33,988 bases of DNA from Candidatus Nanopelagicales bacterium (GTDB taxonomy: Bacteria; Actinomycetota; Actinomycetes; S36-B12): contig JALQUH010000052.1 of NCBI GenBank assembly GCA_023263845.1, positions 1-33,988 on the forward strand, given 5' to 3'. Of this stretch, positions 1 through 10,308 are shown one piece after another; the first letter of the stretch is position 1, and every line of letters begins with the position of its first letter. A model generated the notes under the pieces. The model saw only the letters and a program-made list of their open reading frames with translations. It was not told where the DNA came from and did no database searches. A program made the translations under genes and the position numbers.

Positions 1-2
1 AT

Positions 3-410
3 GCGCGGTTCATTCCCGTCTTCCCGAGACTCGGCCTCGTGGCCGAGTACGGCGTCGCCTGGCTACTCCCCCGACGCATCGGATCAGCACGCGCGGCCGA
101 CGTCCTGCTCGCCGGGCGGGAGATCGATGCAATGACCGCACTCGCCTGGGGACTGGCCAACGACATCGCGGACGATCCGGTTGAGCGCGCGGTTGAGTGG
201 GGCCAGGAGGTTGCGCAGTGCTCACCGTTCTCCGTCGCCAGCGCCAAACGCCAACTCACGGCCGGTGCCGCACAGTCCCTTGGCGACGCGCACGCCGCCG
301 CCCTTGACCTGATGAAGCAGTCCTTCGCCCGTCCGGACCTAGCGGAGGCCATGATGGCTCGCTTGGAAAACCGCGAGCCGACGTTTGCGTCCTACCCGCC
401 CTCGACCTAG
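3..410 (+). CDS. Enoyl-CoA hydratase/isomerase family protein, C-terminal part (5' end outside window)
   Basis: Frame is open from base 3 (ARFIPVFPRLGLVAEYGVAWLLPRRIG...), with typical crotonase C-terminal helices (A.ALAWGLANDI...). The listed ORF start at 39 is internal. Confidence 0.85.
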   Translation, partial: ARFIPVFPRLGLVAEYGVAWLLPRRIGSARAADVLLAGREIDAMTALAWGLANDIADDPVERAVEWGQEVAQCSPFSVASAKRQLTAGAAQSLGDAHAAALDLMKQSFARPDLAEAMMARLENREPTFASYPPST

Positions 411-943
411 TCGAGTTGTCCTGCGTACGCGAGCGCGAGGCGCACCAATCGACCCTGTCCCCCGGTCATCTCGGCTTGGAATCCGGCGGAAGCCGCCTCC
501 CAGGGCTCAATCCAGGTGAGGTCAAGGGCGTCCTGACTGGGCGAGCAGTCACCATCGCACGGGACGATGAAACACAGGCTCACCGCGTGCTGCCGCGGAT
601 CGTGGTAGCCGCTCACCATCGGATCGGGGAAGTACTCGGCCACGGTGAACGGGGCCGGACTCACCGGCAGCCGAGGCAGGGCAACCGGGCCAAGGTCCTT
701 CTCCAAGTGACGCAGCAGCGCGTCCCGCAGGCGTTCGCCGTACAGAACTCGACCCGAGACGAGAGCCCGGCTGATACTGCCGTCGGGCATGGCCCGCAGA
801 AGCAGGCCGATACTGGTGATGCGCCCCAGTGAGTCGGTTCGTACAGGAATCGCCTCGACGTATACGAGCGGCAGCCGCTCACGGGCCTGCTCGAGGTCCT
901 CGTCGCTTAGCCATGAACCGCGCGTATCGAGCATGTCGCTCAT
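407..943 (-). CDS. NUDIX-hydrolase-like / DUF4916 family protein
   Basis: Translation MSDMLDTRGSWLSDEDLEQARERLPLVYVEAIPVRTDSLGRITSIGLLLRAMPDGSISRALVSGRVLYGERLRDALLRHLEKDLG... resembles actinobacterial DUF4916/NUDIX proteins. ATG at 943 preferred over 979. Confidence 0.65.
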   Translation of the reverse strand: MSDMLDTRGSWLSDEDLEQARERLPLVYVEAIPVRTDSLGRITSIGLLLRAMPDGSISRALVSGRVLYGERLRDALLRHLEKDLGPVALPRLPVSPAPFTVAEYFPDPMVSGYHDPRQHAVSLCFIVPCDGDCSPSQDALDLTWIEPWEAASAGFQAEMTGGQGRLVRLALAYAGQLD

Positions 944-1010
944 GCGATCTCCCGTCATCGATCCGAACCTCGAGGGCACCGTTCCTTGTCGCGAGCCCTA
1001 CCCTCAAGAC

Positions 1011-1469
1011 ATGACGACTGTAGAGCCAAGCAGGCCCGACGGGTCCGCCTACCCCGTGACGATGCTCGACAGCGAATGGCGGGCTCGCCTCACCCCCATG
1101 GAGTACGCCGTTCTTCGCGACGGGGGTACCGAGCGCGCCTTCACCGGTGAGTACACCGACACCGAAACCGAGGGCATCTATTCCTGTCGCGCCTGCGGCA
1201 GTGAGCTCTTCCGATCTCACGAGAAGTTTCACTCTCACTGTGGCTGGCCCTCCTTCTTCGGCCCCCTCGCCGGCGATCGAGTTATAGAGATTGAGGACCG
1301 CTCGCTCGGCATGCTCCGAACCGAGGTTCGGTGCGCTTCCTGTGGAAGCCACCTGGGCCATGTCTTCGCTGGCGAGGGCTACGACACGCCGACCGATCAG
1401 CGCTACTGCATCAACAGTGTCTGCCTCACGCTCGAGCCCACGGGCGACGGCGTGGATGCCGGGCAGTGA
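1011..1469 (+). CDS. msrB: Peptide-methionine (R)-S-oxide reductase
   Basis: Two CxxC zinc motifs (CRAC, CASC), HCGWPSF and the catalytic RYCINS motif. ATG at 1011 is internal to the longer ORF. Confidence 0.93.
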   Translation: MTTVEPSRPDGSAYPVTMLDSEWRARLTPMEYAVLRDGGTERAFTGEYTDTETEGIYSCRACGSELFRSHEKFHSHCGWPSFFGPLAGDRVIEIEDRSLGMLRTEVRCASCGSHLGHVFAGEGYDTPTDQRYCINSVCLTLEPTGDGVDAGQ

Positions 1470-1494
1470 GGCGTTTCCGGCGTACTGTGATGGG

Positions 1495-2070
1495 GTGACC
1501 GCGGTAGCCGATGATGCCTTCGATCGTGCGCTGCGGAGCCTGCACGAGGTCCGATTCCGGCCCGAGTTGTCCGTCGAGGAAAGCCCCGCCCCGCAGCGCT
1601 TAGCCCCCCATGCCGTTGCCCTCACCGCCGAATTCGTCGAGGATGACGAAGAACTTGCGAGCGGGCGTTTCGTGCTCTTGCACGATCCGGATGGAGTCGA
1701 TGCCTGGGACGGCAGTTTCCGCGCGGTGACCTTCATCAAGGCCGTGCTCGAGCCTGACCTCGCGACGGACCCACTGCTCACAGGGGTGGCCTGGACATGG
1801 CTGATGGAGGCCCTGGAGTCCTATGCCGGCCCTGTGCGCGAACTTGGCGGCACCGTCACGCGGGTGATGAGTGAGTCCTTCGGCACCCTGGGCGACCGGG
1901 ACGTTGCCGGCCAGGTCGAAATCCGCGCATCGTGGACACCGTCGGCCGATCCCAGCCTCATCGGTGGCTCTGCGCAGGCGTGGGGGGCTGCACTCGCGCA
2001 TGCGGCCGGCTTGCTTCCGGTGCCCGATGGTGTCGCCATCTTGACACCGGGACGCACCCAGCATGACTGA
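1495..2070 (+). CDS. DUF3000 family protein
   Basis: FDRALRSLHEVRFRPELSVEESPAPQRLAPHAVALTAEF... upstream of a ribonuclease D gene, as in actinomycetes (Rv2680-like). GTG start at 1495. Confidence 0.8.
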   Translation: MTAVADDAFDRALRSLHEVRFRPELSVEESPAPQRLAPHAVALTAEFVEDDEELASGRFVLLHDPDGVDAWDGSFRAVTFIKAVLEPDLATDPLLTGVAWTWLMEALESYAGPVRELGGTVTRVMSESFGTLGDRDVAGQVEIRASWTPSADPSLIGGSAQAWGAALAHAAGLLPVPDGVAILTPGRTQHD

Positions 2071-3277
2071 CGCGCCGGAGTTGCCGCCGGTCGAACTCAT
2101 CGATGGCATCCCACACGTCACCACCGAACCGAACGAACTTGATCGGGCAATCGAGTCCCTTCTCTCTGGCTATGGCCCGCTCGGGGTGGATGCCGAGCGG
2201 GCGTCTGGATTCCGCTACGGCCAAAGGGCCTACCTCGTGCAATTCCATCGCCGGGGCGGCGGAACGTGGCTCATCGATCCGATTGCGCTACCCGACCTGC
2301 GTAGCCTGCGCGATGCCCTGTCAGAGACCGTGTGGATTCTCCATGCCGCAAGTCAGGATGTTCCCTGCCTTCGCGAGGTCGGCCTGCAACCTCCGGAAAT
2401 CTTCGACACGGAGATGGCCGCGCGGCTCCTGGGTCGTGAGCGTGTTGGCCTCGGTCCCCTCGTTGAATTCGAACTGGGTCTCCACCTCGCCAAGGGGCAC
2501 GGGGCAGCCGACTGGTCACAGCGACCGATCCCGGACGACTGGCGACGTTACGCCGCACTCGATGTCGAGGTTTTGCCTGACCTTTACGAGCGAATCCTGC
2601 CCGAGCTTGTTGCGGCGGGTAAGGAGCAATGGGAGCGGGAGGAGTCCGAGGCGGTACGCACAGCCTCTCCTCCTCCGGCGCGTGAAGACCCGTGGCGCCG
2701 CACCTCCGGCCTGCACAAGGTGCGCGGCAAGCGCGACCTGGCGACCGTTCGCAGCCTGTGGTGGAGCCGGGACGAACTCGCACAGCTGCGCGACACGAGC
2801 CCAGGCCGCATCTTGCCCGATGCCGCCCTCGTCGCCGCGGTCAACGCTCACCCACCCGACATGGAGGCATTGGCCGCCTTGCCCGAGTTTCGACGGCGCG
2901 GCGCCGCCCGGAACCTGTCGCGGTGGTGGCGCGCGATAGAGGATGCTCGTGGGTTGCCGGAGCTCGAGTTGCCCGACACGTCACTTCCCTCCGACGGCCC
3001 TCCGCCGCCGCGACTGTGGCGCGACAAGGATCCAGCGGCGGCAGATCGCCTGGACCGCACTAAGGCCGCTCTAGCGCAGCTGTCCGAGACTCACAACGTT
3101 CCGGTGGAGAATCTCATAACTCCCGACTACGTGCGGCGTTTGGCGTGGCGGCCACCGGAGCCTCTCACCGAGGCCACGGTTGAGGCCGCCTTGAGCGAGC
3201 GTGGTGCCCGCGCGTGGCAGATCCAGATGGTCTCTGGCCCGCTCCTTGGAGCCTTGGCAGGATCTGACCCGGACTAG
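2063..3277 (+). CDS. rnd: Ribonuclease D (3'-5' exonuclease with HRDC domain)
   Basis: [20 protein letters not shown] (Exo I), [32 protein letters not shown] (Exo II), [14 protein letters not shown] (Exo III), followed by an HRDC-like region. Confidence 0.9.
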   Translation: MTDAPELPPVELIDGIPHVTTEPNELDRAIESLLSGYGPLGVDAERASGFRYGQRAYLVQFHRRGGGTWLIDPIALPDLRSLRDALSETVWILHAASQDVPCLREVGLQPPEIFDTEMAARLLGRERVGLGPLVEFELGLHLAKGHGAADWSQRPIPDDWRRYAALDVEVLPDLYERILPELVAAGKEQWEREESEAVRTASPPPAREDPWRRTSGLHKVRGKRDLATVRSLWWSRDELAQLRDTSPGRILPDAALVAAVNAHPPDMEALAALPEFRRRGAARNLSRWWRAIEDARGLPELELPDTSLPSDGPPPPRLWRDKDPAAADRLDRTKAALAQLSETHNVPVENLITPDYVRRLAWRPPEPLTEATVEAALSERGARAWQIQMVSGPLLGALAGSDPD

Positions 3278-5184
3278 CGCTCGGCCGAAATCCCAGTCTC
3301 CGGCATGCGCGCCGTCACCTCCTCGACGATACGTCGAGTAATCCGCTGTGCCGTGAGACCCGCATCCTCCAGAACGGAGCTCCGGCTTCCGTGTTCTGGG
3401 AACTCGCGAGGTACGCCGAACGTGAGCGTCGGCAGGTTGAGGTTTGCGTCTTCGAGGACGGATCTCACTGCCGTGCCAATCCCACCTGATCGGGAATTGT
3501 CCTCCAGGACCACGACCACGGACACATCTCGCGCCATGTCCACGACGTCCACAGGCACGGGAAGGGGCCACCGAGGGTCCGCCACCCGCGCAGCGATGCC
3601 TTGCGCGTGAAGGCCGCTCGCGACCTCCATCGCCAGGCTGGCAAAGACACCGACCCCCACGACGAGAACCGTGGGATCGGGATCATCGCGCAAGACGTCC
3701 ACCACACCCTGTCGACGTACCGCGGGAACGAAGTCGACCACCGCCCCCTTGGGGAATCGGATGACCGTCGGGGCATCATCCACGGTTACCGCCTCGTGCA
3801 GCGCCTCAACAAGGGTGTGAGCATCACGAGGAGCAGCAAGACGGAGCCCGGGCACCACCCCCAGGATGCTCATGTCCCACACGCCGTTGTGGCTTGGACC
3901 GTCGTCTCCGGTAATGCCCGCACGATCAAGCACGAACGTGACGCCAGCGCGATGCAGGGCGCAGTCCATGAGCACCTGGTCGAATGCGCGATTGAGGAAG
4001 GTTGCATAGACCGCAACCACAGGATGGAGGCCGGCGAAGGCCATTCCTGCGGCACTCGCCGCCGCATGCTGTTCGGCGATACCGACATCGAAGGTGCGGT
4101 CCGGATAAGCCGCGCAGAATTGGTCCAACCCGGTCGGCCCCATCATGGCGGCCGTGATCGCGACGATCGATTCATCGTCACCACCGAGGCGGACAAGTTC
4201 GTCCGCGAAGACATTGGTCCACGTCAACGCCGCTGCCTTCATCGGCCGACCGGTATCGGGATCAATCACGCCGATGCCGTGGAAGCGATCAGCCTCGTCG
4301 GTCTCCGCGGGCCGATATCCGCGGCCCTTCTCGGTGATGACATGCACGATGACGGGTGCATCGAATGCCTTAGCCCGACCCAAGGCATGCTCAAGAGCTG
4401 CGGTGTCGTGGCCGTCAATCGGGCCGATGTACTTCAGGCCGAGGTCTTCGAACATCCCCTGCGGCGCGACGATGTCCTTCAGGCCCTTCTTCATCCCGTG
4501 CAGGGCTTCGTACACCGGGGTGCCGACCACGGGGGTGCGCTGCAGTGTGCGACGTCCCCATTCCAGGAAACGTTCGTAGCCCTGTGTGGTCCGCAGGGTG
4601 GATAGATGATGCGCCACTCCCCCGATGGTGGGTGAGTACGAGCGTTCGTTGTCATTGACGACGATGATGAGCGGCCGGTCGGAGGCCGCGATGGTGTTCA
4701 AGGCCTCCCAGGCCATCCCACCCGTCAGCGAACCATCCCCCACTACGGCAACCACATGTCGACCCGTGTCCCCGCCGAGGCGATCGGTCAAGTGCCAGGC
4801 CTTGGCGATTCCGTCGGCGTAGGAAAGCGCTGTCGAGGCGTGGGAATTCTCGATGATGTCGTGTTCAGACTCGGCCCGGCTCGGGTACCCCGAAAGTCCC
4901 CCTCGCTGACGGAGACCATCGAATTCATCAGCGCGTCCGGTGAGAATCTTGTGCACGTACGACTGATGGCCGGTGTCCCAGACGATGGCATCACGCGGCG
5001 AGTCAAAGACTCGATGCAGGGCCAGGGTGAGTTCCACCACCCCGAGGTTGGGCCCGAGGTGGCCGCCGGTACGCGAGACGCGATCGACCAGAAACGCGCG
5101 CACCTCGTCCGCGAGAACGGGTAATTCGTCTGCGGGCACGGCGCGCACGTCCGAGGGCGAGTGGATTCCCTCAAGCAGCCCCAC
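3274..5184 (-). CDS. dxs: 1-deoxy-D-xylulose-5-phosphate synthase
   Basis: [78 protein letters not shown] start at 5184 preceded by GGAGG. Confidence 0.95.
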   Translation of the reverse strand: MGLLEGIHSPSDVRAVPADELPVLADEVRAFLVDRVSRTGGHLGPNLGVVELTLALHRVFDSPRDAIVWDTGHQSYVHKILTGRADEFDGLRQRGGLSGYPSRAESEHDIIENSHASTALSYADGIAKAWHLTDRLGGDTGRHVVAVVGDGSLTGGMAWEALNTIAASDRPLIIVVNDNERSYSPTIGGVAHHLSTLRTTQGYERFLEWGRRTLQRTPVVGTPVYEALHGMKKGLKDIVAPQGMFEDLGLKYIGPIDGHDTAALEHALGRAKAFDAPVIVHVITEKGRGYRPAETDEADRFHGIGVIDPDTGRPMKAAALTWTNVFADELVRLGGDDESIVAITAAMMGPTGLDQFCAAYPDRTFDVGIAEQHAAASAAGMAFAGLHPVVAVYATFLNRAFDQVLMDCALHRAGVTFVLDRAGITGDDGPSHNGVWDMSILGVVPGLRLAAPRDAHTLVEALHEAVTVDDAPTVIRFPKGAVVDFVPAVRRQGVVDVLRDDPDPTVLVVGVGVFASLAMEVASGLHAQGIAARVADPRWPLPVPVDVVDMARDVSVVVVLEDNSRSGGIGTAVRSVLEDANLNLPTLTFGVPREFPEHGSRSSVLEDAGLTAQRITRRIVEEVTARMPETGISAER

Positions 5185-5250
5185 GAGGCCTCCTTCGATC
5201 GACCGGGGCCAGTCTAGGCGCCTCCCTTTCGTCGCACCCGTTGGCAACGC

Positions 5251-5604
5251 TCACAGGCGATCCCGCCATCGACGACCTGACAAGGCCTCCTGCACAAGCT
5301 CGACCTCGCGCAGCCGTAAGGCGAGAATGGCGCCCTCGGCCTCCACGGCATTGAGCACCCGCTCGACATCCGCGGGTGTGCTCCCCAGAGCGGCGCGCGT
5401 CGTGGCGTAGGCGGTGCGCGCTCCCTCACGCCGGGCCTCCAGATCGCAGCGGAGTCGGTGAGCCAGCGCCTGGGGGTAGTCATGCCAAACACGCTGTGGT
5501 CGCCACTCTGCAGGACCGAGGTCGAGCATCCACCGGACGGCCCGCTCTGGGAATTCCCCGTCCTCAGGATCAGGAAGAGCCGACGGCCAGCCGACCGGGA
5601 TCAT
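5251..5604 (-). CDS. Conserved hypothetical protein following aconitase (117 aa)
   Basis: MIPVGWPSALPDPEDGEFPERAVRWMLDLGPAEWRPQRVWHDYPQALAHRLRCDLEARREGARTAYATTRAALG... ATG at 5604, directly downstream of acnA. The longer ORF upstream is acnA read out of frame. Confidence 0.65.
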   Translation of the reverse strand: MIPVGWPSALPDPEDGEFPERAVRWMLDLGPAEWRPQRVWHDYPQALAHRLRCDLEARREGARTAYATTRAALGSTPADVERVLNAVEAEGAILALRLREVELVQEALSGRRWRDRL

Positions 5605-5620
5605 CTGGTTGCGGTCTCGA

Positions 5621-8290
5621 TCAGACGAGTGACCGCAGGACGTACTGCAAGATCCCGCCATGACGGAAGTAGTCAGCCTCGCCCGGGGTGTCGATGCGCA
5701 CGAGTGCCGTGAACTCCACGGTCCGGCCATCTGCGGCCACCGCCTCGACCTCGACCATCGGTGGAGTTCGACCCTCGTTGAACTCGGTGATCCCGCGGAT
5801 GGTGAACACTTCATCGCCCTGAAGGCCCAGGCTGTCAGCACTCATCCCGTCCTGAAATTGCAGAGGTAAGACACCCATGCCGATCAGATTCGAACGGTGG
5901 ATCCGCTCATAGGATTCCGCGATGACGGCCTTGACGCCGAGGAGGGCAGTGCCCTTGGCCGCCCAGTCTCGGCTCGATCCCGAGCCGTATTCCTTGCCCG
6001 CGAGAATCACCAGCGGGGTGTGGTGGGCGGCGTATGCCATGGCTGCGTCGTACACGGCCACGGTCTCGTCATCCGGTGTCGTGAAGTCGACCGTGTAGCC
6101 GCCCTCGACGTCGTGGAGCATGAGGTTCTTCAAACGAATATTCGCAAATGTACCGCGGATCATCACCTCGTGATTGCCACGTCGCGAGCCATAGGAGTTG
6201 AAGTCCTTGCGCTCGACACCATGCTCGGAGAGATACCTCCCCGCCGGGCTGTCCGCTTTGATGTTGCCCGCGGGTGAGATGTGGTCAGTCGTGACCGAGT
6301 CACCCAACTTGAGGAGCACTCGAGCACCGTTGATGTCATGCACGGGCTCCGGCTCTTGGGTCATCCCCTCGAAGTACGGCGGCTTGCGAACGTACGTGCT
6401 GTTCGCATCCCAGGCAAAACGGTCCCCGGTCGGCGTGGGGAGGGCGCGCCACCGATCATCACCGGCGTACACGTCGGCGTAGCGCGCAGCAAACATGTCC
6501 TCGTCGATTGTCGCGTCAATGACTGCCTGCACCTCGGCGGGAGTCGGCCAGATATCGGCGAGGAAGACCGGTTTGCCATCGGCGTCCAAACCAAGCGGTT
6601 CGGTGGTGAAGTCGATATCCATAGTGCCCGCGAGGGCATAGGCGACGACCAGCGGCGGTGACGCCAGGTAATTCATCTTGATATCGGGGTTGATGCGACC
6701 CTCGAAGTTCCGGTTGCCACTGAGGACCGACACGACGGCCAGATCGGCATCGTTCACTGCATCGCTCACCTCCGGGATGAGCGGGCCGGAGTTTCCGATG
6801 CACACCGTGCAGCCGTAGCCGACTGTGTCGAAACCCAATTTGTCGAGATACGGGGTAAGCCCAGCCTTGTTGTAGTAGTCCGTGACGACTTGCGACCCCG
6901 GGCCGAGAGTCGATTTCACCCACGGTTTGCGAGACAAGCCCGCCTCGACCGCCTTCTTCGCGAGAAGTCCTGCTCCGACCATGACAGAGGGATTGGAGGT
7001 GTTGGTGCATGAGGTGATCGCCGCGATGGCGACTGCACCGTGACCGATCTCGACCGGAATCTCCTCGATGACCGTCTCAACAGCAGCAGCGGGCTCCTTG
7101 GTATATGACGCCAGGTCGCGCTCGAAGGCTTGTTTGGCTTCACTGAGCGCCACGCGATCCTGTGGCCGCTTCGGACCGGCGAGAGACGGAACGACCGTCC
7201 CAAGATCAAGGTCGAGATACTCCGAGTAGGTGGCCTCGTGAGACGGGTCGTGCCAGAGCCCCTGGGTCCGCGCGTACGCCTCGACCAAGGCCACCTGTTC
7301 AGCACTACGTCCGGTCAGGCGCAGGTAGTCCACAGTCGCCGCGTCAATGGGGAAGATGGCCGCCGTGGATCCGTACTCCGGGCTCATGTTGCCGATCGTG
7401 GCGCGGTCGGCCAACGGCACAGCGCCAACACCCTCACCGTAGAACTCCACGAATTTTCCTACAACACCATGGGCACGGAGCATTTGCGTGATGGTCAGGA
7501 CCAGGTCCGTCGCCGTGGCTCCGGCCGGCAGCTCTCCGGTGAGCTTGAAGCCCACGACGCGCGGGATGAGCATCGACACGGGCTGTCCGAGCATGGCGGC
7601 CTCGGCCTCGATGCCGCCCACGCCCCAGCCCAGGACGCCGAGCCCATTGACCATGGTGGTGTGAGAGTCAGTGCCGACGACCGTGTCCGGGTAGGCCAGA
7701 CCGCCGCGCGCCATGACGACGCGAGCAAGATGCTCGATGTTCACCTGATGGACGATGCCGGTACCCGGGGGCACGACCTGGAACTCCTCGAAAGCATCCT
7801 GCCCCCAGCGAAGGAACTGGTACCGCTCGCGATTGCGCTCATATTCGAGGGCGACGTTCAGGTCCGCGGCATCCGGGCGGCCGAAGTAGTCCGCGATGAC
7901 ACTGTGGTCGATCACGAGTTCCGCAGGCGCCAACGGCTCGATCTTTGCCGGATCCCCGCCCAAATCGACTACTGCTTCGCGCATCGTGGCCAGATCGACC
8001 ACCACGGGAACGCCGGTGAAGTCCTGCATGATGACGCGCGCGGGAGTGAACTGGATCTCTTCGGAGGGCTGCGCAGCGGGATCCCAGGAACCAAGTGCCC
8101 GGATCTGCTCGGCCGTCACATTGGCGCCGTCCTCGGTGCGTAGGAGGTTCTCCAGCAGCACGCGATGGGTATACGGCAGATCTTGCGCTCCCGGCACGGC
8201 GTCGATGCGGTAGATCTCATAGGTCGTCCCGTTGACGACGAGGGAGCTTCGGGCCCCGAACGTATTGTGATCCGCAGCGCTCTCGCCCAT
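5621..8290 (-). CDS. acnA: Aconitate hydratase A
   Basis: [79 protein letters not shown] at 8290 preceded by GGAGGACACC. Confidence 0.97.
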   Translation of the reverse strand: MGESAADHNTFGARSSLVVNGTTYEIYRIDAVPGAQDLPYTHRVLLENLLRTEDGANVTAEQIRALGSWDPAAQPSEEIQFTPARVIMQDFTGVPVVVDLATMREAVVDLGGDPAKIEPLAPAELVIDHSVIADYFGRPDAADLNVALEYERNRERYQFLRWGQDAFEEFQVVPPGTGIVHQVNIEHLARVVMARGGLAYPDTVVGTDSHTTMVNGLGVLGWGVGGIEAEAAMLGQPVSMLIPRVVGFKLTGELPAGATATDLVLTITQMLRAHGVVGKFVEFYGEGVGAVPLADRATIGNMSPEYGSTAAIFPIDAATVDYLRLTGRSAEQVALVEAYARTQGLWHDPSHEATYSEYLDLDLGTVVPSLAGPKRPQDRVALSEAKQAFERDLASYTKEPAAAVETVIEEIPVEIGHGAVAIAAITSCTNTSNPSVMVGAGLLAKKAVEAGLSRKPWVKSTLGPGSQVVTDYYNKAGLTPYLDKLGFDTVGYGCTVCIGNSGPLIPEVSDAVNDADLAVVSVLSGNRNFEGRINPDIKMNYLASPPLVVAYALAGTMDIDFTTEPLGLDADGKPVFLADIWPTPAEVQAVIDATIDEDMFAARYADVYAGDDRWRALPTPTGDRFAWDANSTYVRKPPYFEGMTQEPEPVHDINGARVLLKLGDSVTTDHISPAGNIKADSPAGRYLSEHGVERKDFNSYGSRRGNHEVMIRGTFANIRLKNLMLHDVEGGYTVDFTTPDDETVAVYDAAMAYAAHHTPLVILAGKEYGSGSSRDWAAKGTALLGVKAVIAESYERIHRSNLIGMGVLPLQFQDGMSADSLGLQGDEVFTIRGITEFNEGRTPPMVEVEAVAADGRTVEFTALVRIDTPGEADYFRHGGILQYVLRSLV

Positions 8291-8427
8291 GGTGTCCTCC
8301 CGGCTCAATCTCCTTCGGCCAAGATATCGAAGCGTTCGCCTACCCCCGACAGGGGCGGCGTCGCCGTGAACCGTCCCCCGCGTGCTACGTTCGCGGTCCT
8401 GCATCCAACCGAGGGAGGGCGTCCTCG

Positions 8428-10308
8428 ATGTGCGGTATCGCTGGGGTACTGGGTGGTCCCGAACGCACCACCCCGCTCATCGGACCCATGCTCGACGTCA
8501 TCACCCATCGTGGACCCGACGACTTCGGCGAATATGTGGCAGACCGGTTCGCCTTCGGGATGCGTCGACTGTCCATCATCGACCTCGCTGGCGGACATCA
8601 GCCCATGTGGAGTGCGGATGACTCGGTCGGCATCGTGTTCAACGGCGAGATTTATAACTACCGCGAACTGCGCACCGAACTAAGCAGCGCGGGGCGATCC
8701 TTCCAGACCCACAGCGACACCGAGACGATCCTGGTGGGTTATCAAGCGGGTCGGGATGACCTGCCGGCGTTCTTTCGCTCCCTGCGGGGCATGTTCGGAC
8801 TCTGCCTGTACGACGTTGAACGTCAGGTCCTGGTCCTCGCTCGAGACCCCTTTGGCATCAAACCGCTCTACTACCGGCTTGACGGCAATGCTGCGCATCC
8901 ACGGGTCCGCTCCTTCGGATCCGAAATCAAGAGCCTCCTCCTCGATCCCGAGTACACCCCTGCGGTGAATGATGAGGCGCTCCTTAACTATCTGTCCTTC
9001 CAGTTCAATCCACTGGCGGAGACTTTCTTCGCGGGCATCCACCGACTCGACCCGGGCTGCTACGCCGTCATTTCGCTGGCCGATGGCTCGATCACCGTGG
9101 ACCGGTACTGGCGTTATGAATTCGCCGAGCCCTGGGAGGACGAACATGCGCTTACCGCAGGGGTGCGTGAGTGCCTCGAGGATTCCGTCGCTCATCACGT
9201 GATCGCTGACGTTCCCGTCGGCGCTTTTCTCAGCGGTGGTATCGATAGTGCAATCACCGTGACCCTCGTCCAGGAGCAGCGACGAGCACTCGGTCAGGAG
9301 CCGGTGAAGACGTTCACCGTCGGCTTCGATGCCGTCAGCGAGCATGCGCAGGCACGCGAGGTCGCTGACCGCCTAGGCACCGATCATCATGAGGTTCACG
9401 TTGACCTTCACGAGTACCTCGAGGTTCTCCCCCAGATCGCCTGGTACTTCGATGAGCCCGTCGCCGATCCCAGCGCCGTGAGCCTGTACTTCGTGGCACG
9501 AGCGGCCCGCGAAGAGGTCAAGGTCGTCCTGTCAGGCGAGGGAGCCGACGAGTTGTTCGGCGGATACCGCATCTACCGGGAACCCATGGACCTCGACCGT
9601 ATCCGTGATCTGCCCCGGCCGCTCCGCGCGGCGTCCGACCGATTGTCCCGTCTGCCGCGCTCCTTCCCGGGCCGTAATTATCTGCGTCGTGCCGCCACCG
9701 CGTTCAACGAGCGTTACATCGGCAACGCCTATGTCTTTCGCCCGAGCGAGGTGCGCCGTCTGCTCCGGTCAACACCGAATACGGAGCACGTGCGCCCGGG
9801 TGTTGAATTGGCGCAGATCTACCCGGGGTTCGACGAGCTGCCGGAGTCCCGCCGCATGCAACTGGTCGATATGCATTTTTGGCTCCGCGGCGACATCCTC
9901 GCCAAGGCCGATCGCATGACGATGGCTCACTCGCTGGAACTGCGGGTTCCCTACCTCGACCCGGAGGTCGCGGCTTTGAGCGAGCGAATCCCGGATCGCC
10001 TGAAGTACCGGGACGGCACCACCAAGTGGGTTCTTCGCCGTGCGTTCCGTGGACGCGTCCCCGAGGCCACCGAGCACCGCGACAAGCTTGGGTTCCCCAC
10101 GCCCCTGGGGACCTGGCTACGACAGGACCCGGATGCCGTCGTTGCTCCAATCCGCGCCAGCACATGGTTGGCCGAGGTGGTGGACATGCAGGTCGTGGAG
10201 TCGCTCATCGCCGACCACGTTGCTGGGCGGGCGGACAATTCCCGACGGATCTTCGTCCTGCTCATGTTGGCCCTGTGGCATGGGCAGTTCTTCTCCGGGA
10301 AGGTCTAG
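8428..10308 (+). CDS. asnB: Asparagine synthase (glutamine-hydrolyzing)
   Basis: N-terminal [10 protein letters not shown] (class II amidotransferase Cys), [20 protein letters not shown], synthetase P-loop [14 protein letters not shown]. Confidence 0.95.
   Translation: MCGIAGVLGGPERTTPLIGPMLDVITHRGPDDFGEYVADRFAFGMRRLSIIDLAGGHQPMWSADDSVGIVFNGEIYNYRELRTELSSAGRSFQTHSDTETILVGYQAGRDDLPAFFRSLRGMFGLCLYDVERQVLVLARDPFGIKPLYYRLDGNAAHPRVRSFGSEIKSLLLDPEYTPAVNDEALLNYLSFQFNPLAETFFAGIHRLDPGCYAVISLADGSITVDRYWRYEFAEPWEDEHALTAGVRECLEDSVAHHVIADVPVGAFLSGGIDSAITVTLVQEQRRALGQEPVKTFTVGFDAVSEHAQAREVADRLGTDHHEVHVDLHEYLEVLPQIAWYFDEPVADPSAVSLYFVARAAREEVKVVLSGEGADELFGGYRIYREPMDLDRIRDLPRPLRAASDRLSRLPRSFPGRNYLRRAATAFNERYIGNAYVFRPSEVRRLLRSTPNTEHVRPGVELAQIYPGFDELPESRRMQLVDMHFWLRGDILAKADRMTMAHSLELRVPYLDPEVAALSERIPDRLKYRDGTTKWVLRRAFRGRVPEATEHRDKLGFPTPLGTWLRQDPDAVVAPIRASTWLAEVVDMQVVESLIADHVAGRADNSRRIFVLLMLALWHGQFFSGKV

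Noticed and set aside
879-1781. 300-aa minus-strand ORF across msrB and DUF3000
   Set aside because: Antisense to two supported genes, low-complexity and domain-free.
3601-4605. 334-aa plus-strand ORF antisense to dxs
   Set aside because: Shadow ORF; dxs has all expected motifs in the opposite frame.
7130-8143. 337-aa plus-strand ORF antisense to acnA
   Set aside because: Shadow ORF; aconitase motifs are continuous on the minus strand.
8291-8427. Regulatory (riboswitch-like) element in the acnA/asnB divergent region
   Set aside because: Only a minor CCCCCGACAGGGG hairpin and no recognisable conserved motif; ordinary divergent promoter region.
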